Assembly: GCF_026914185.1 (NCBI RefSeq)
Contig: NC_070570.1
Span: 3,286,001-3,350,000 of the forward strand
Reading direction: 5' to 3'
Origin: Puccinia triticina
Lineage: Eukaryota > Basidiomycota > Pucciniomycetes > Pucciniales > Pucciniaceae
Length of the DNA: 64,000 bases
This document shows positions 42,130 to 53,139 of the stretch, piece after piece. The stretch's first letter is position 1, and every line of letters begins with the position of its first letter. Below the pieces are notes generated by a model that was given only the letters and a program-made list of their open reading frames with translations, was not told the origin of the DNA and ran no database searches. Made by a program: the position numbers and the translations under genes.

Positions 42130-42910
42130 GCAGCCATCAAAACCATGATGAAGAGTGCATAGAACTCTTTGATGGCCGCTGCCATTGAGAGAGTGCATTG
42201 CTCCTTCTATGACCGGCACCGGCCATTGAGGGAGGGTGTGTCACTCTTGATGACCGGTAACGGCTATCAAGAGAGTGCATAGCTCTCTCCGATGACCGGT
42301 AACGGCCATCAAGAGAGTGCATGTTTCTCTCCGATGAAGAGTGCATAGCTCTCTCCGATGACCGGTAACGGCCATCAAGAGTGTGCATAGCTCTCTCCAA
42401 TGACCGGTACCGGCCGTTGAGAGAGTGTGCAGCGCTCTTGATGACCAGTACCACGGCCATCAACAGAGTTCCCTCAACAACTGGTACCGCTCATTCAAGA
42501 TAGCTATACATGTACTCTCTTGACGGCATGTACCGGTCATCCAAGAGAGCCATGTCACATGTGACTCTTCCTTGGGAGACCGGGGCCATTGAGAGAGTGG
42601 AGCACTTTTGATGACCGGTACAAAGGGCTTCAAGAGAGCTTGAGTATGTAGCTTGATGACCGGTACCGGCCATCAAGGAATAGCTCTCTTTGTTGACCGG
42701 TGGCAGCCGTCAAGAGAAATTACGACCTATGCGTATTGATGGCCGGCCATCTCTACCTCTCAATCAGTGGTTTAAGACCGGTCATCAGGAGGTTTCTTCC
42801 TCTCATCAACAGGGCTGATTTCTCATTCAGATTCATTCCTCTCAATGACCCGTCTGACAGGTCATCGAGGGGTTTTGCAGGTCATCAAGGGGATTACACA
42901 TCCCGATGAC
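42130..42910. repeat. Palindromic minisatellite, GACCGGTAACGGCCATCAAG type
   Basis: About 15 diverged units alternate ACCGGT(A/T)CCGGCCATCAA, GAGAGTGCATAGCTCTC and GATGACCGG. Each unit is itself an inverted repeat. The same core occurs at 13,360-13,780 and 53,140-54,075. Confidence 0.7.
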
Positions 42911-42958
42911 CCTGACTCGTCAGCCCCAGGTCGTCAAGTGTAATCAAACTCTGAAGCT

Positions 42959-43455
42959 TGCCTGTACACAAGTGTGTACAGGCCAGTATTGTATGCCCTG
43001 TAGGGCCCTGGCAAAGGAGGTGGGGTGTGAGGGCTTAGGGGGGCATGGCAAGGTTGGATACTTAAAGAGCATGGAGGAAGCTGTTTGTCCCCCCAGGGGA
43101 TCCGGTTTCGTCCCACCCCCTCCCTGAAGGCCCTAGTACTCACTTGAGTAGGCGCCTTCTTGATTTCACAAAAAAACAATTTTACCTCAATTAACAAAAA
43201 TTGAACAAACCAAAAAATTTAAACTCAAACATAATAAAACAAATTAAACTAGTTAAACTGAAACAAAACAAAACAAAAACTTTGAACTCAAACAAAACAA
43301 AACATTTACTCAAACAACAAAATAGACTTTGAAACAAACAAACAAGTTGAGAAACACAAATTTTAAACTTTTTATTCTTTTGCCTGCAATTTCAATGAAA
43401 TGCAGCATGAGACCATGAAGTCAGTTTCTGTGAAACTGTGGTTTTAATAAACTTG
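42959..43455 (+). repeat. Dispersed repeat, copy 2 (plus orientation)
   Basis: It starts GTGTGTACAGGCCAG and contains GATACTTAAAG, TGTTTGTCCCCCCAGGGGAT and CCACCCCCTCCCTGAAGGCC. An A/C-rich run follows, and it ends CTGTGAAACTGTGGTTTTAA. The reversed copy is at 52,560-53,105, and a shorter one at 1,650-1,800. Confidence 0.75.
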
Positions 43456-43460
43456 GATGA

Positions 43461-43745
43461 ATGCGTAAATCATAAATTCATAAAACTTTGTTTGCAGAGG
43501 ATTGCTTTTGTAATCTTTGGCTTCCCAGACAACAAAGTTTCATGAATTTATGATTTACACATTTTTTATGGTGTTCAATATTGCATACGCTATTTTTTAC
43601 ATAAAAGTATAAGCCAAATTTATTCTGGGAACATGTTAACATGCATAAACTTATGATGACATCTCCCAGCCTAATTATCAGTTTATGCTGTTATGTAAAA
43701 AAGACTTATGCAATTTTGAATACCATACATGCATGCATAAATCTA
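43461..43745. repeat. Two adjacent small hairpin MITEs
   Basis: The first pairs GTAAATCATAAATTCATAAA at about 43,466 with TTTCATGAATTTATGATTTAC at about 43,538. The second pairs ATGGTGTTCAATATTGCATA (43,570) with TATGCAATTTTGAATACCAT (43,709). Neither has coding sequence. Confidence 0.6.
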
Positions 43746-44723
43746 AACTTTGAGCACCATAAATAAAGAATCACAGCTTTGCAATGATTGGAACACCAAC
43801 ACAGCTATGTTGGTCTTTCCAAAGCTGATGTTCTTTTTTAGTATATTCTATCAAGAAAAAATATCAGTTTTGGAATGAAACAGAAAGATTTCAATGACCA
43901 CTAGTCATTTTACAACTAACCAGGCTACAGGATAATTAAGAGAAATAAAACATGTAATTGCTGTTTTCATTTAGGGAGTTGAAAAATTGACTCCCAAGAA
44001 TGAATAAATCGACTTCCAAAAGTTGATTAAATTGCGCAGATTGTCTCAGGACGTCCCCAAAAGCATTTTGGGATTCAATTAATTAATTCCCCTCTCAAGG
44101 ATGAGAGTCAATACATTAATTTAACAAAAAATGACGGGATATAAAAACTTGTCACTGTTGTACCCAAACACCCTAAAACTTTTACAGCAATCTAAATACA
44201 CTTTTTTGAGAGCATTGTGAGCTTCACCGCATTAGTACCCCTCAGGGAGACTCTGCGTAGCTGCGGGGCGGATTTGGCCGATTTCCTACTAAGGCAAACC
44301 CCCAAACACCCTAAAACTTTTACAGCAATCTGAATACACTTTTTTGAGAGCATTGTGAGCTTAACCGCATTAGTACCCCTCAGGGAGACTCTGCGTAGCT
44401 GCGGGGCGGATTTGGCCGATTTCCTACTAAGGCAAACCCCCAAAACCCTATCTACGGTGCTCCAAACGGCCCCAATTTTTTTTTCTATAAGAATAAACTA
44501 TTTAAAAAATATCTTAAGCTTCACGGCATTAGCACTCCTCAGGGAGACCCTGCGTAGTTGGGGGGCGGATTTGGCGGATTTCCTACTAAGGCAAACCCCC
44601 AAAACCTTATCTATGGTGCTCCAAACAGCCACAAATTTTTTCTACCATAAGAATAAGTTCTCTAGAAAATATTTTAAGCTCCAAGGAGATATTACACATC
44701 AGGAACACCTTCTATTTACCATG

Positions 44724-44914
44724 GTGTAGCGTAGCTCAGCGCAAATGTGTTATTTTTTTAGCGTGGCGTTAGCGCAATCGCGCACATCTGCGCTAAGTCT
44801 ACGCGCACAGGGTGAAACGCTATTTTAGGTTTAGCGTAGCTTTAGCACAGATACGTGCAATTGCACTAACACTACACTAAAAAATAGCACTTTTTTGCTG
44901 CGCTACCTACAACA
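44724..44914. mobile_element. MITE, GTGTAGCGTAGC family, copy 1
   Basis: Inverted ends are GTGTAGCGTAGCTCAGCG and CGCTACCTACAACAC, with TTTTTTAGCGTGGCGTTAGC pairing with GTGTAGTGTTAGTG inside. It sits at the centre of a smaller inverted repeat (AGGAACACCTTCTATT ... AATAGAAGGTGTTCCT). A second family member lies at 60,776-61,040. Confidence 0.65.
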
Positions 44915-45200
44915 CGGTCAATAGAAGGTGTTCCTGATTTGGAATACCTCCTTGGAGCTTAAAATATTTTCTAGAGAGTGTAGTCTTATGGTAGATTGGG
45001 GCTGTTTCAAGCACCATAGATTAGGTTTTGGGGTTTTGCCTTAGTAGGAAATCCGCCAAATCTGCCCTCCAGCTACACAGGGTCAGTGCTAATTCCGCAA
45101 AGCTTAAAATATGTTTTAAAGAGTGTATTCTTATAGAAAAAAAAATTGGGGCCGTTTGGAGCACCATAGATAAGGTTTCAGGGGTTTGCCTTAGAAGGAA

Positions 45201-47367
45201 ATGGGGCCGGCTTTATGCACTCCAAATATTTACTACATGCACTCCAAAAAAGGAGTGAACTTGTGTCTACTCCAATAAATGTTGGAGTGAACAAAGGTTC
45301 ACTCCAAAAGTGGGTTAAATTGGAGTGTTCAGTAGCTCACTCCAATATATATTTGGAGTGAACCTTTGTTCACTCCAATATATATTTGGAGTGAACCTTT
45401 GTTCACTCCAATACATATTTGCAGTGAACCTTTGTTCTGTCCAAAAGTGGGCTAAATTGGAGTGTTCAAAAGTTCACTCCAATATTTATTGGAGTGAAAA
45501 CTTGTGCGCTCCAATCTTGAAACTTGGTATGTTTCAAGATTGGAGTGTACTACTGGTACACACTCCAACAAATACTGGAGTGTACTACTGTGCACACCAA
45601 CAAATAATGGAGTTTACACCTATTTTAAATACATCCATGCACTCCAAGCAACTGCTCCAGATAAACCAAGTCATGCTTTGACCCTTGGAGACCCTGCCTC
45701 CCCACTACAGACAAACTGACCAGGAAAAAAAAATAGTCACTTGATGACAAGTGACATCATGCCAGCTCCAGCGGACTACCCACCATCTACCCACCATCTA
45801 CCCATCATCTACCCACCATCTACCCACCATCTAACCAGTTTAAGAATTTCCACAGGAGATCCTCAGTTTTTGCTGGGCACCACTGATCCCCATTTCTGGT
45901 CAGCTGATACTCAGCTTTAGCTCCCAGCTCATGCTCAGCTTTGGAGCCCAGCTAATGCTCAGCTTTGTTGCCCAGATCAGAACCAGTCCTGGCCCAGCTT
46001 ATTTTCAGCTTTATTTCAGTCATGGCTCAGCTTAGACTCAGATTAGGACTATCATTGGCCCAGCCAATGCTCAGCTTTGGACCAGTATTGGCTCAGCTGA
46101 TTTTCAGCTTTGGATAAATCTTGGCCCAGCCAATGCTCAGATTCTGAGTCTGACCACTCCTGTAACAGCTTATGCTCATCTGTGGACCAGCCTTGGCTCA
46201 GCTGATGCTCAGCTGTGGACCAACCTTGGCTAAGACAATGCTCAGCTGTGGACCAGCCTTGGCTCAGCTGATGCTCAGCTGATGCTCAGCTGTGGAACAG
46301 ACTTGGCTCAGGTGATATTAATCTTTTGAATAGTCTCAAAACATCTGATACTCAGCTTTAGAACAGCCTTGGCTCAGCCAATGCTCAGCTTTGTACCAGC
46401 ATTGGCTCAGCTGATGCTCAGCTTTTGAAAAGTTTTGGCCCAGCTGGTGTTAATCTTTGGAAAAGTATTGTCCCAGCTGATCCTAAGCTCTGCACAAGCC
46501 TTTTCCAAGATGATGCTCAGCTTTAGACCATTGTTGGCTAAGCTGATGCTCAGATTTGGAATATTCTTGGTCCAGCTGACACTTGGATTTGTTTCAGGCT
46601 TGGAATATCCAATGCTCAGCTGTGGCCCAGGCTCAGCCAATGCTCAGCTTTGGCCCAGGCTCAGCCAATGCTCAGCTTTGGCCCAGGCTCAGCCAATGCT
46701 CAGCTTTGGCCCAGGCTCAGTCAATGCCTACTGCTCAGCTGTTCCTGGGAAAAAATTAGGATCAGCTGACTGTGCCACATTGAGTGCTCTGTTGCAGTCC
46801 TGCAAGCTCTACAAGTGCTGGTGGAGCAGACTTGGAGCAGCGCTGGAGTAGCTCTGGAGCAGAAAACAAAGCTGCATCATGTCACTTGCCATCAAGTGAC
46901 TATTTTTTTCCTGGTGACTTCCACCACACTCACATTCCTCCCCTTAAGACTAGGCCCCAAAGATTCGGGTGAGTCTGAGCCTATTTATATGCTCTTTTTC
47001 AAGGGGAATCTCTGGTCCCACTTACTTGGAGTGCCCAGTGGTCCACACTCCAAATAAAAACATGGAGTGGGTTGAGCTCCACTCCACAGTTTGAGTGCCT
47101 CATTTTACACTCCATTTTTTTGGAGTGCACAAGGTTTCACTCCAATAAATATTGGAGTGAACTTCTGAACACTCCAATTTAGCCCACTTTTGGAGTGAAC
47201 AAAGGTTCTCTCCAAATATATATTGCAGTAAATTTCTGAACACTCCAATTCAGCCCACTTTTGCAGTGAACCTTTGCTCACTCCAACCTTTATTGGGGTA
47301 AACACAAGTTCACTTCTTTTTTGGAGTGCATGTAGTAAATATTTGGAGTGCATAAAGCCATCCCCAT
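45201..47367. mobile_element. Foldback element, copy B, with 5-bp TSD
   Basis: It starts ATGGGGCCGGCTTTATGCAC and ends GCATAAAGCCATCCCCAT. AGGAA flanks it at 45,196-45,200 and 47,368-47,372. The interrupted sequence is the common GCCTTAGTAGGAAATCCGCC repeat, whose uninterrupted copies (e.g. 44,281-44,305 reversed) show the empty site. Arms consist of TTCACTCCAA units as in copy A. Confidence 0.82.
45720..46914. mobile_element. Nested 1.2-kb element with TGA duplication
   Basis: Ends CCAGGAAAAAAAAATAGTCA and TGACTATTTTTTTCCTGG are inverted over about 40 bp (further to AAGTGACATSATG). TGA flanks both sides (45,717-45,719 and 46,915-46,917). Copy A at 7,740-7,770 has the site without it. The interior is CCATCTACCCAC repeats and a TCAGCTTTGGCCCAGGCTCA minisatellite; the frames across it are not genes. 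Confidence 0.85.
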
Positions 47368-47911
47368 AGGAAATCCAACAAATCTGCCCCCCGGCTACAC
47401 AGAGTCTCCCTGAGGATTACTAATGCCGTGAAGCTTAAAATATGTTTGAAAGAGTGTATTCCTATAGCAGAAAAAATTTTGGGCGGTTTGGAGCACTGTA
47501 GATGGGTTTTTGGGGGTTTGCCTTGGTAGGAAATCTGCCAAATCCGCCCCCTGGCTGCACAGGGTCTCCCTGAGGAGTACTAATGCTGTGAAGCTTGCAA
47601 TACTCTCTAAAGAGTGTATTTAGATTGATGTAAAAGGTTTAGGGTGTTTGAGTACAACAGTGACAAGATATAATTTTTTTTGTATATTCCGTCATTTTTT
47701 GTTAAATTAATGTATTGACTCCCATCCTTGACAGGAGAATTAATTAATTGACTCCCAAAATGCTTTTGCGGCCGCGCAAGGTCCCAAGGACCCAGGGGGG
47801 ATGTCCCGAGACGGTCTGTGGGACGTAAACAACTTTTGGGGGTTGATTTATCAATTGTTGGGAGTTGATTTTTCAACTCCCTTCATTTATTTAACACTAA
47901 ATAATTGAAGA

Positions 47912-49497
47912 GAATTGAAAAATCAACTCCAAGAAATTAAATTTGCAACTCCCAAAAGTCGCAGATGTTGCAAAGACTGCTTTTTGACGTCTGCCTTGGG
48001 TTCTCAGGACCTAATTTTGGTCTGGAAAAAATTTGAGTGTTGGAATACAAATTCCGCTATCCAGAATGGGAGCCGGGAAATTTAATTCAACAAATATTGC
48101 CAGAAATAAAGAAACAATCATATCTCCTCATTGGGACACTCAAGGCTCCCCAAAATTTTACAGCGGGGAGAATACCCTCTGAAGAGCACATGAAGAGCTT
48201 CATGGCATTAGTGCACCGCTGTAAAGGCGTGTACTGCAGTGGCTCCAATTTGGCTGATTTCATGGTAAGGAAATCTATCAGAACCTTAGCCACGGTGCCC
48301 CAAAGTGCACCAAAATTTTATGGCGGGAAGAATAGACTCTCAAGAGATGATGGTAAAGTGCATGGCATTAGCTCAACCCAGGAAAAGGGTGCGCTACTGA
48401 GGGCCTCTGGTACAGTTGATAGTGTCTCCAGCACAGTTAATAATGTCTCCGGCACAGTTGATAGTTCCTCCAGCACTGTTTAATGTGCCTCCAGAACTGT
48501 TAAAAGTGCCTCTGGCACAGTTAATAGTGCATCTGGAACTGTTGAAAGTGCCTCTGGAACTGTTAAAAGTGCCTCTGGCACAGTTAATAGTGCATCTGGA
48601 ACTGTTGAAAGTGCCTCTGGAACTGTTAACAGTGCCTCTGGCACAGTTAATAGTGCCTCCAGCACTTTTGAAAGTGCCTTGGGAACTGTTAACAGTGGCG
48701 GAGACACTGTTAACTGTGGCAGAAACACTGTTAACTGTGGCAGAGAATCTGTTAAGTGTGGCGGAGACACTGTTAACTGTGGCAGAGACACTGTTAACTG
48801 TGGCAGAGACACTGTTAACTGTGGCAGAGACACTGTTAACTGTGGCAGAGACACTGTTAACTGTGGCAGAGACATTGTTAACTGTGGCAGAGACACTGTT
48901 AATTGTGGCAGAGACACTGTTAACTGTGGTAGAGACACTGTTAACTGTGGCAGAGACACTGTTAACTGTGGCGGAGACACCACTGTTAACTGTGCCAGAG
49001 GCACTATTAACTGTGCCGGAGACACTATTAACTGTGCCAGTGACACTGTTAAAAGTGCCCGAGGCACTATCAACTATTCTGCCCACTGAAATTTTGGTGC
49101 ACTTTGGAAAACCATGGATAAGGTTCTGGTAGATTTCCTTAACATGAAATCAGCCAAATTGGAGCCACTGAAGTACACACCTTTACAGGGGTGCACTAAT
49201 GCCATGAAGCTATCCATGTGTGCATTATAGAGCATTCTACCCACTGTAAAAATTTGAAGGGCTTTGGGTGGCCCAGTGGGGGGATATAATTTTTTCTTTA
49301 TTTCTGGCAATATTTGTCAAATTAAATTTTGGCCCGCCATTCTGGATAGCGGAATTTGTATTCCAACTCCCAAATTTTTTCTGGACCAAAATTAGGTCCT
49401 GAGGACCCGGGGTGGACATCAAAACAGCGGTCTTTGCAACGTCCCCAACTTTTGGGAGTTGGAAATTTAATTTCTGGGAGTTGATTTTTCAAGTCCC
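47912..49497. mobile_element. Foldback element with minisatellite core
   Basis: Arms of 400-450 bp pair: GAAAAATCAACTCCAAGAAA at left with TTTCTGGGAGTTGATTTTTC at right, then GACCTAATTTTGGTC, GGAATACAAATTCCGCTATC, GCACACCTTTACAG-type and ATTTGGCTGATTTCATG sequences. The terminal GGAGTTGATTTTTCAACTCC motif is shared with the element at 43,974-47,881, so the two belong to one superfamily. The centre is the 21-bp minisatellite. Confidence 0.75.
48410..49080. repeat. 21-bp minisatellite, GTTAACTGTGGCAGAGACACT
   Basis: Roughly 30 units, the first third more variable (CACAGTTAATAGTGCCTCTG type). Since 21 is a multiple of three, frames on both strands stay open, giving leucine heptads (LLTVAET), TVNCGRD and SATVNSV. 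These are treated as repeat by-products. Confidence 0.8.
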
Positions 49498-49679
49498 TAA
49501 TTGAAAATAGGGAACAACAGATCAATATCAAAGCCTTCAAGTGACAAAAAAATGATTGAAAACAATAATAAATTGGGTGTCAAATCCCAACTGCAATACC
49601 AACAAGAGCAACGGTGGGCCGTTGCAATACGCTACGATATTTGGAAGATATTGCCCAACTTATTGACTCGTATTTTTGA

Positions 49680-51050
49680 GCACCACTCTGCTAATCTTAA
49701 CGAGGTCAGGATGTTGATTAACTACCACTTATTGTATTTTTTGACATTTTTTTTTGAGTCCCTGTTAATTTTATTCTGCGGGAATTTGCCGTTACCATAA
49801 CATTCAACGTATCTAGGCTTTTGATAACCGCTTTTTTCAGATCAACCAACGTTACAAAATCTATCTGGTGTTGCGTTACAATGCATCCAAAAATTCGGCA
49901 CATTGCCGCGAAACATATTGTATTCACCTGGGCCACAGGCGCATCGAACTCACTGTGCCCGCAGCTGCGGCCCGCAGAAGCTCAGCATGCGTTAACAAGC
50001 GGACCACATCCCCAGTTTGATTAATTTGCAATGTACTGAAGGGGACTATTTTCTTATCGACCACTCGTTTCCGAAATCATACCTACTGCTCCACCCTTGA
50101 TCTTGGCGCCCGCAAGTCCACCCAACGGACCAGTACAACTTCGCCCAAGAACAGTATCCAATCCCACGTACCCACTAACCAATAGGAATCATATCACACC
50201 TAGATCATATACCTGTACGTCTTGCTTTTGTTTGAGTTTAAACCTTCACTGGCGGTGGGCTGGTCACCAGTGTATCTCCAGAATGAGTTTCACTCGCCCC
50301 AGGCAATGCATGATTTCTTGGTTCAGTCAATCAACTATTCAAGGTGGTCTATTGGTTCTCCCCCAAGGGTATGTTGCTTTGGCTCTGTGAATTGATCTGA
50401 GTTCTCAATGCTGATTGCCTGTTCCTCATTCATTCCTCTCCAGCTTCTCTAACGTTGGCAGCAATGGCCAGATACAGTGTCCATCAGTCAGCCACCGCTC
50501 CAGGATTACCAAGGCCCGCCTCTCCTCGCATTTCTTAACCCAGCAGATTGCCTGATACATCGATGCCGACTGGCCATTGGCGTTGAAATAGGCCACAGCC
50601 TGCTGGGAGGCCTCGATTGCTAGGTTTTTGTTCTTGTTTGCTGCCTGGGTCTCACCCAGCATTGGTGAGTAAACCAGCGCAACTTGCCAGCCTCTCTTGT
50701 TGCTGTGTAATAATCCCGCCGTCGCTGAGGCTTTTACTGACAAGGTCAACCATGAGGAGCTGTGTCAGTACAGGGATCACTCTGCAACTGACATCATTGC
50801 TTTCTCTCTTCTCATACAGACTCATCTGCCAAAAGTATATACACGCATCTTTATCCATCTCTGTCTCTCCACACGCCTTCTCTCTTACTGGTCAGATTTG
50901 CTGACGTTTTTCTTTGCATTTGAATCTTCGACATTCAGTCCAGCTTGTATGGTTTCAGAGTTCATCTTCTTGGCTGGGTTGTAGTAAGGGTTGTTTGGGG
51001 GATTGGCTTGGTCTTTGGAGAAAAGTCAAAGGCCTGAGGTGGAAAACATG
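49680..51050. other. Region with short unrecognised ORFs
   Basis: A minus-strand frame at 50,426-50,749 has a helical stretch with AIEASQQAVAYFNANGQSAS and AICWVKKCEERRALVILE, reminiscent of a TPR-like helix pair, but too short to assign. A plus-strand frame at 49,555-49,710 reads WAVAIRYDIWKILPNLLTRI. Both may be gene fragments captured by the hAT element. No function is proposed. Confidence 0.3.
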
Positions 51051-51059
51051 CTCACACGA

Positions 51060-51345
51060 CGGTTGGTGGTGAGCAGCCTCAGCGCTCCCAGCGCTTGTAC
51101 TGTCGGATTACGCGTAATCTGAAAGTACGAGCGCTGAGGCGCACTTGGCCTGCGCGCACAAGGCGGTTGGTGGTGAGCAGCCTCAGCGCTCCTAGCGCTT
51201 GTACTGTTGGATTACGTGTAATCCAACAGTACAAGCGCTGAGGCGCACAAGGCGGTTGGTGGTGAGCAACCTCAGCGCCTCAGCGCTCGTACTGTTGGAT
51301 TATATTGTCGGATTACACGTAATCCAACAGTACAAGCGCACACAC
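51060..51345. repeat. Three tandem long hairpins
   Basis: The unit GGCGGTTGGTGGTGAGCAGC, CTCAGCGCT, then a stem-loop, occurs three times. In the second, AGCGCTTGTACTGTTGGATT/AC faces its exact complement across a 2-nt loop (51,194-51,239). No transcript or gene is attached. Confidence 0.8.
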
Positions 51346-51414
51346 AATGGCGACTGAAAATGGCAGGTACCATGGACAAGGCCCGGCTACCTGATGATAT
51401 CTCTACTAGAGATG

Positions 51415-51540
51415 GGTCCTGGTACCCGGTACCTGCTGGCAGGGTGCGTGTAAGTGGGTAATACTTACCGCTGTGGGTGTCCAAATTTTTTGGGGAAAAA
51501 AGGTGGGCACCCAGGTACCCGCCATATATTTAAATACCTG
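51415..51540. repeat. GGGTACCCG repeat, copy 3
   Basis: GGTACCCGGTACC, GCAGGGTGCGTGTAAGTGGG and GTGGGCACCCAGGTACCCGC match the copies at 13,205-13,335 and 62,125-62,250 in order. Confidence 0.65.
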
Positions 51541-51544
51541 CCCA

Positions 51545-52555
51545 CAGGCCGCAACACTGGGATGTGATGTACATTACATAATGGGACAAAATTGGTACCC
51601 TCACTGTATTTCCTTACTTTGCCAGCCGTTACTGTACTCAGTAATGACTCAGTCTGGGTGTTAGCTGTAATGTAACCTGTGTACTTGATGTTTTTTCCCA
51701 AGCCTACATCATTGTAAACTTAACGCCCAGTAACGTGCTGTAACGGCCAACACTGCAGGTACCTGGGTGCAAAGGGCCAACCTTATTGTATCAGCCTCTG
51801 ACTGAAACATCCAAAAGTCAAATGTCCAAGCAAGCCCACAGCTTGTGTAAATGAAATTTGAGCTCATGTAGGTTTTGACAGAGTCTAAAGATCTAAGAAT
51901 TTCATTGTTGTTGTGAAATAGTCTCAACTATTCAAATATTTCATGTTTGTTTCTGGAGATACCCAAGAATTTCATAATGGAAGTGAATGAATGAGCCTGG
52001 CCTATTCTAAGTTATCATTTCTGATTTGATAATTCATGATTGAAAGTGAACCTTTGATTGAAATGTGAGATGGTGATGTGGCAAGCTTTGTTCAAAGTTT
52101 GTTGGCATATTTTTACTCTAGGCATTCCTATATCATAAAAATATAGAGCCTTGTAAGTTGTTTGCAGTGAATTTCAGCAATCAGATTTTGTAAGATGAAG
52201 ATTCCCCAGCAATTGAAACTTTAGACTTTTATGATTGATGCATACATAAAATGTAACTGCCCACCAAGTTATTTTATGAATCTCATATCCTTATTGTAGA
52301 GTTCTCTGCTCAGCCCTTAGATTTTAACCATGAATAAACTTGTGTGTGACTTGGATGAGCAGAATCACTTGGAAGCTTTGAGTTCAAAGGAACAAAATCA
52401 CATTTCATCAGCCTTCTGAAATCAATCACTGAATTGTAGGAAATCATATATTCCAGTGAAAATTGTGACTTCATGTTGGATGATACAGAAATTAATAAAT
52501 TCATGCCCTTTTTGCATATCCCAAAAAGTTTCACCTTGATCAAAAATATAATACA
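51545..52555. other. No gene recognised
   Basis: AT-rich sequence with no domain-bearing frame or repeat that I can place. Confidence 0.35.
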
Positions 52556-52559
52556 ATCC

Positions 52560-53105
52560 AAGTTTATTAAAACCACAGTTTCACAGAAACTGACTTCATG
52601 GGTTAATTCTGCATTTCATTGAAATTGCAGGCCAAAAAATAAAAAGTTTGGTATTTGTGTTTTTTAAGTTTAAAAAGTTCAAGTTTGTTTTTTTGTTTGA
52701 GTTTAGAGTTGTTTTTTTAAGTGTAAATCTTTTGTTTTGTTTGAGTTTATTTTATTTTTTTGTGTGTTTTGATTGTGGTCATATTTTTTGTTTTGTGTGA
52801 GTTTGAAGTTTAAATTTTTGTTCAAGATTAGAATTTTTGTTTTTTCAAATCAAGAAGGGGCCTACTCAAGTGAAATAGGGGGCCTTCAGGGAGGGGGTGG
52901 GACAAAACAAGATCCCCTGGGGGGACAAACAGCTTCACCCCAGCCCTTTAAGTATCTCCCAGCTAGCATATGACACCAGGTGAAAAAAAACCTGGTCGCT
53001 GAAATCCTTTGCAACCACCTGAACACCACAACGTGTTGCAAGGGCCCTCCACCTGGGCAGACAGAACGCTGGCCTGTACACACTCGTCCGAGTGTTTACA
53101 GGTCA
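52560..53105 (-). repeat. Dispersed repeat, copy 3 (minus orientation)
   Basis: It is the reverse complement of 42,959-43,455 in the same order: GTGTGTACAGGCCAG, GATACTTAAAG, TGTTTGTCCCCCCAGGGGAT, CCACCCCCTCCCTGAAGGCC, T/G-rich run, then CTGTGAAACTGTGGTTTTAA. Both copies adjoin the palindromic minisatellite on the same side, so the minisatellite may be part of the repeat. Confidence 0.75.
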
Positions 53106-53139
53106 GCTTGAGAGGTTTTTTTCCTCAGGGTGAATCAGA

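Larger units (their letters stand above)
43974..47881. mobile_element. Composite foldback element with nested insertions
   Basis: The ends are GGGAGTTGAAAAATTGACTC and GGAGTTGATTTTTCAACTCC. Further in, CAATTAATTAATTCCC, AATGACGGGATAT, GTCACTGTTGTACYCAAACA and CACTTTTTTGAGAGC-type sequences pair between the left arm (to about 44,700) and the right arm (from 47,368). The block GTACCCCTCAGGGAGACTCT/GCGGGGCGGATTTGGCCGAT is tandemly repeated at 44,168-44,600 and recurs inverted at 45,030-45,100, 47,370-47,420 and 47,520-47,600. MITEs inside are listed separately. It has no gene. Confidence 0.65.

Noticed and set aside
46407..46851. ORFs on both strands across the CAGCTTTGGCCCAGGCTCAG repeats
   Set aside because: They are repeat-driven, and the region is a minisatellite inside the nested CCAGG element.
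48394..49132. Four ORFs of 136-238 aa across the 21-bp minisatellite
   Set aside because: A repeat unit divisible by three keeps frames open on both strands; there is no start context, intron or domain to favour one.
50426..50749. TPR-like or SNAP-like gene
   Set aside because: Only about two helices are visible, no flanking exon could be joined and the match to any family is not specific.
42959..53105. The inverted pair of dispersed repeats as ends of one 10-kb element
   Set aside because: The right copy lies inside the proposed hAT element (49,609-59,542) and the left copy outside it, and no target duplication joins the two. They are better read as separate copies.
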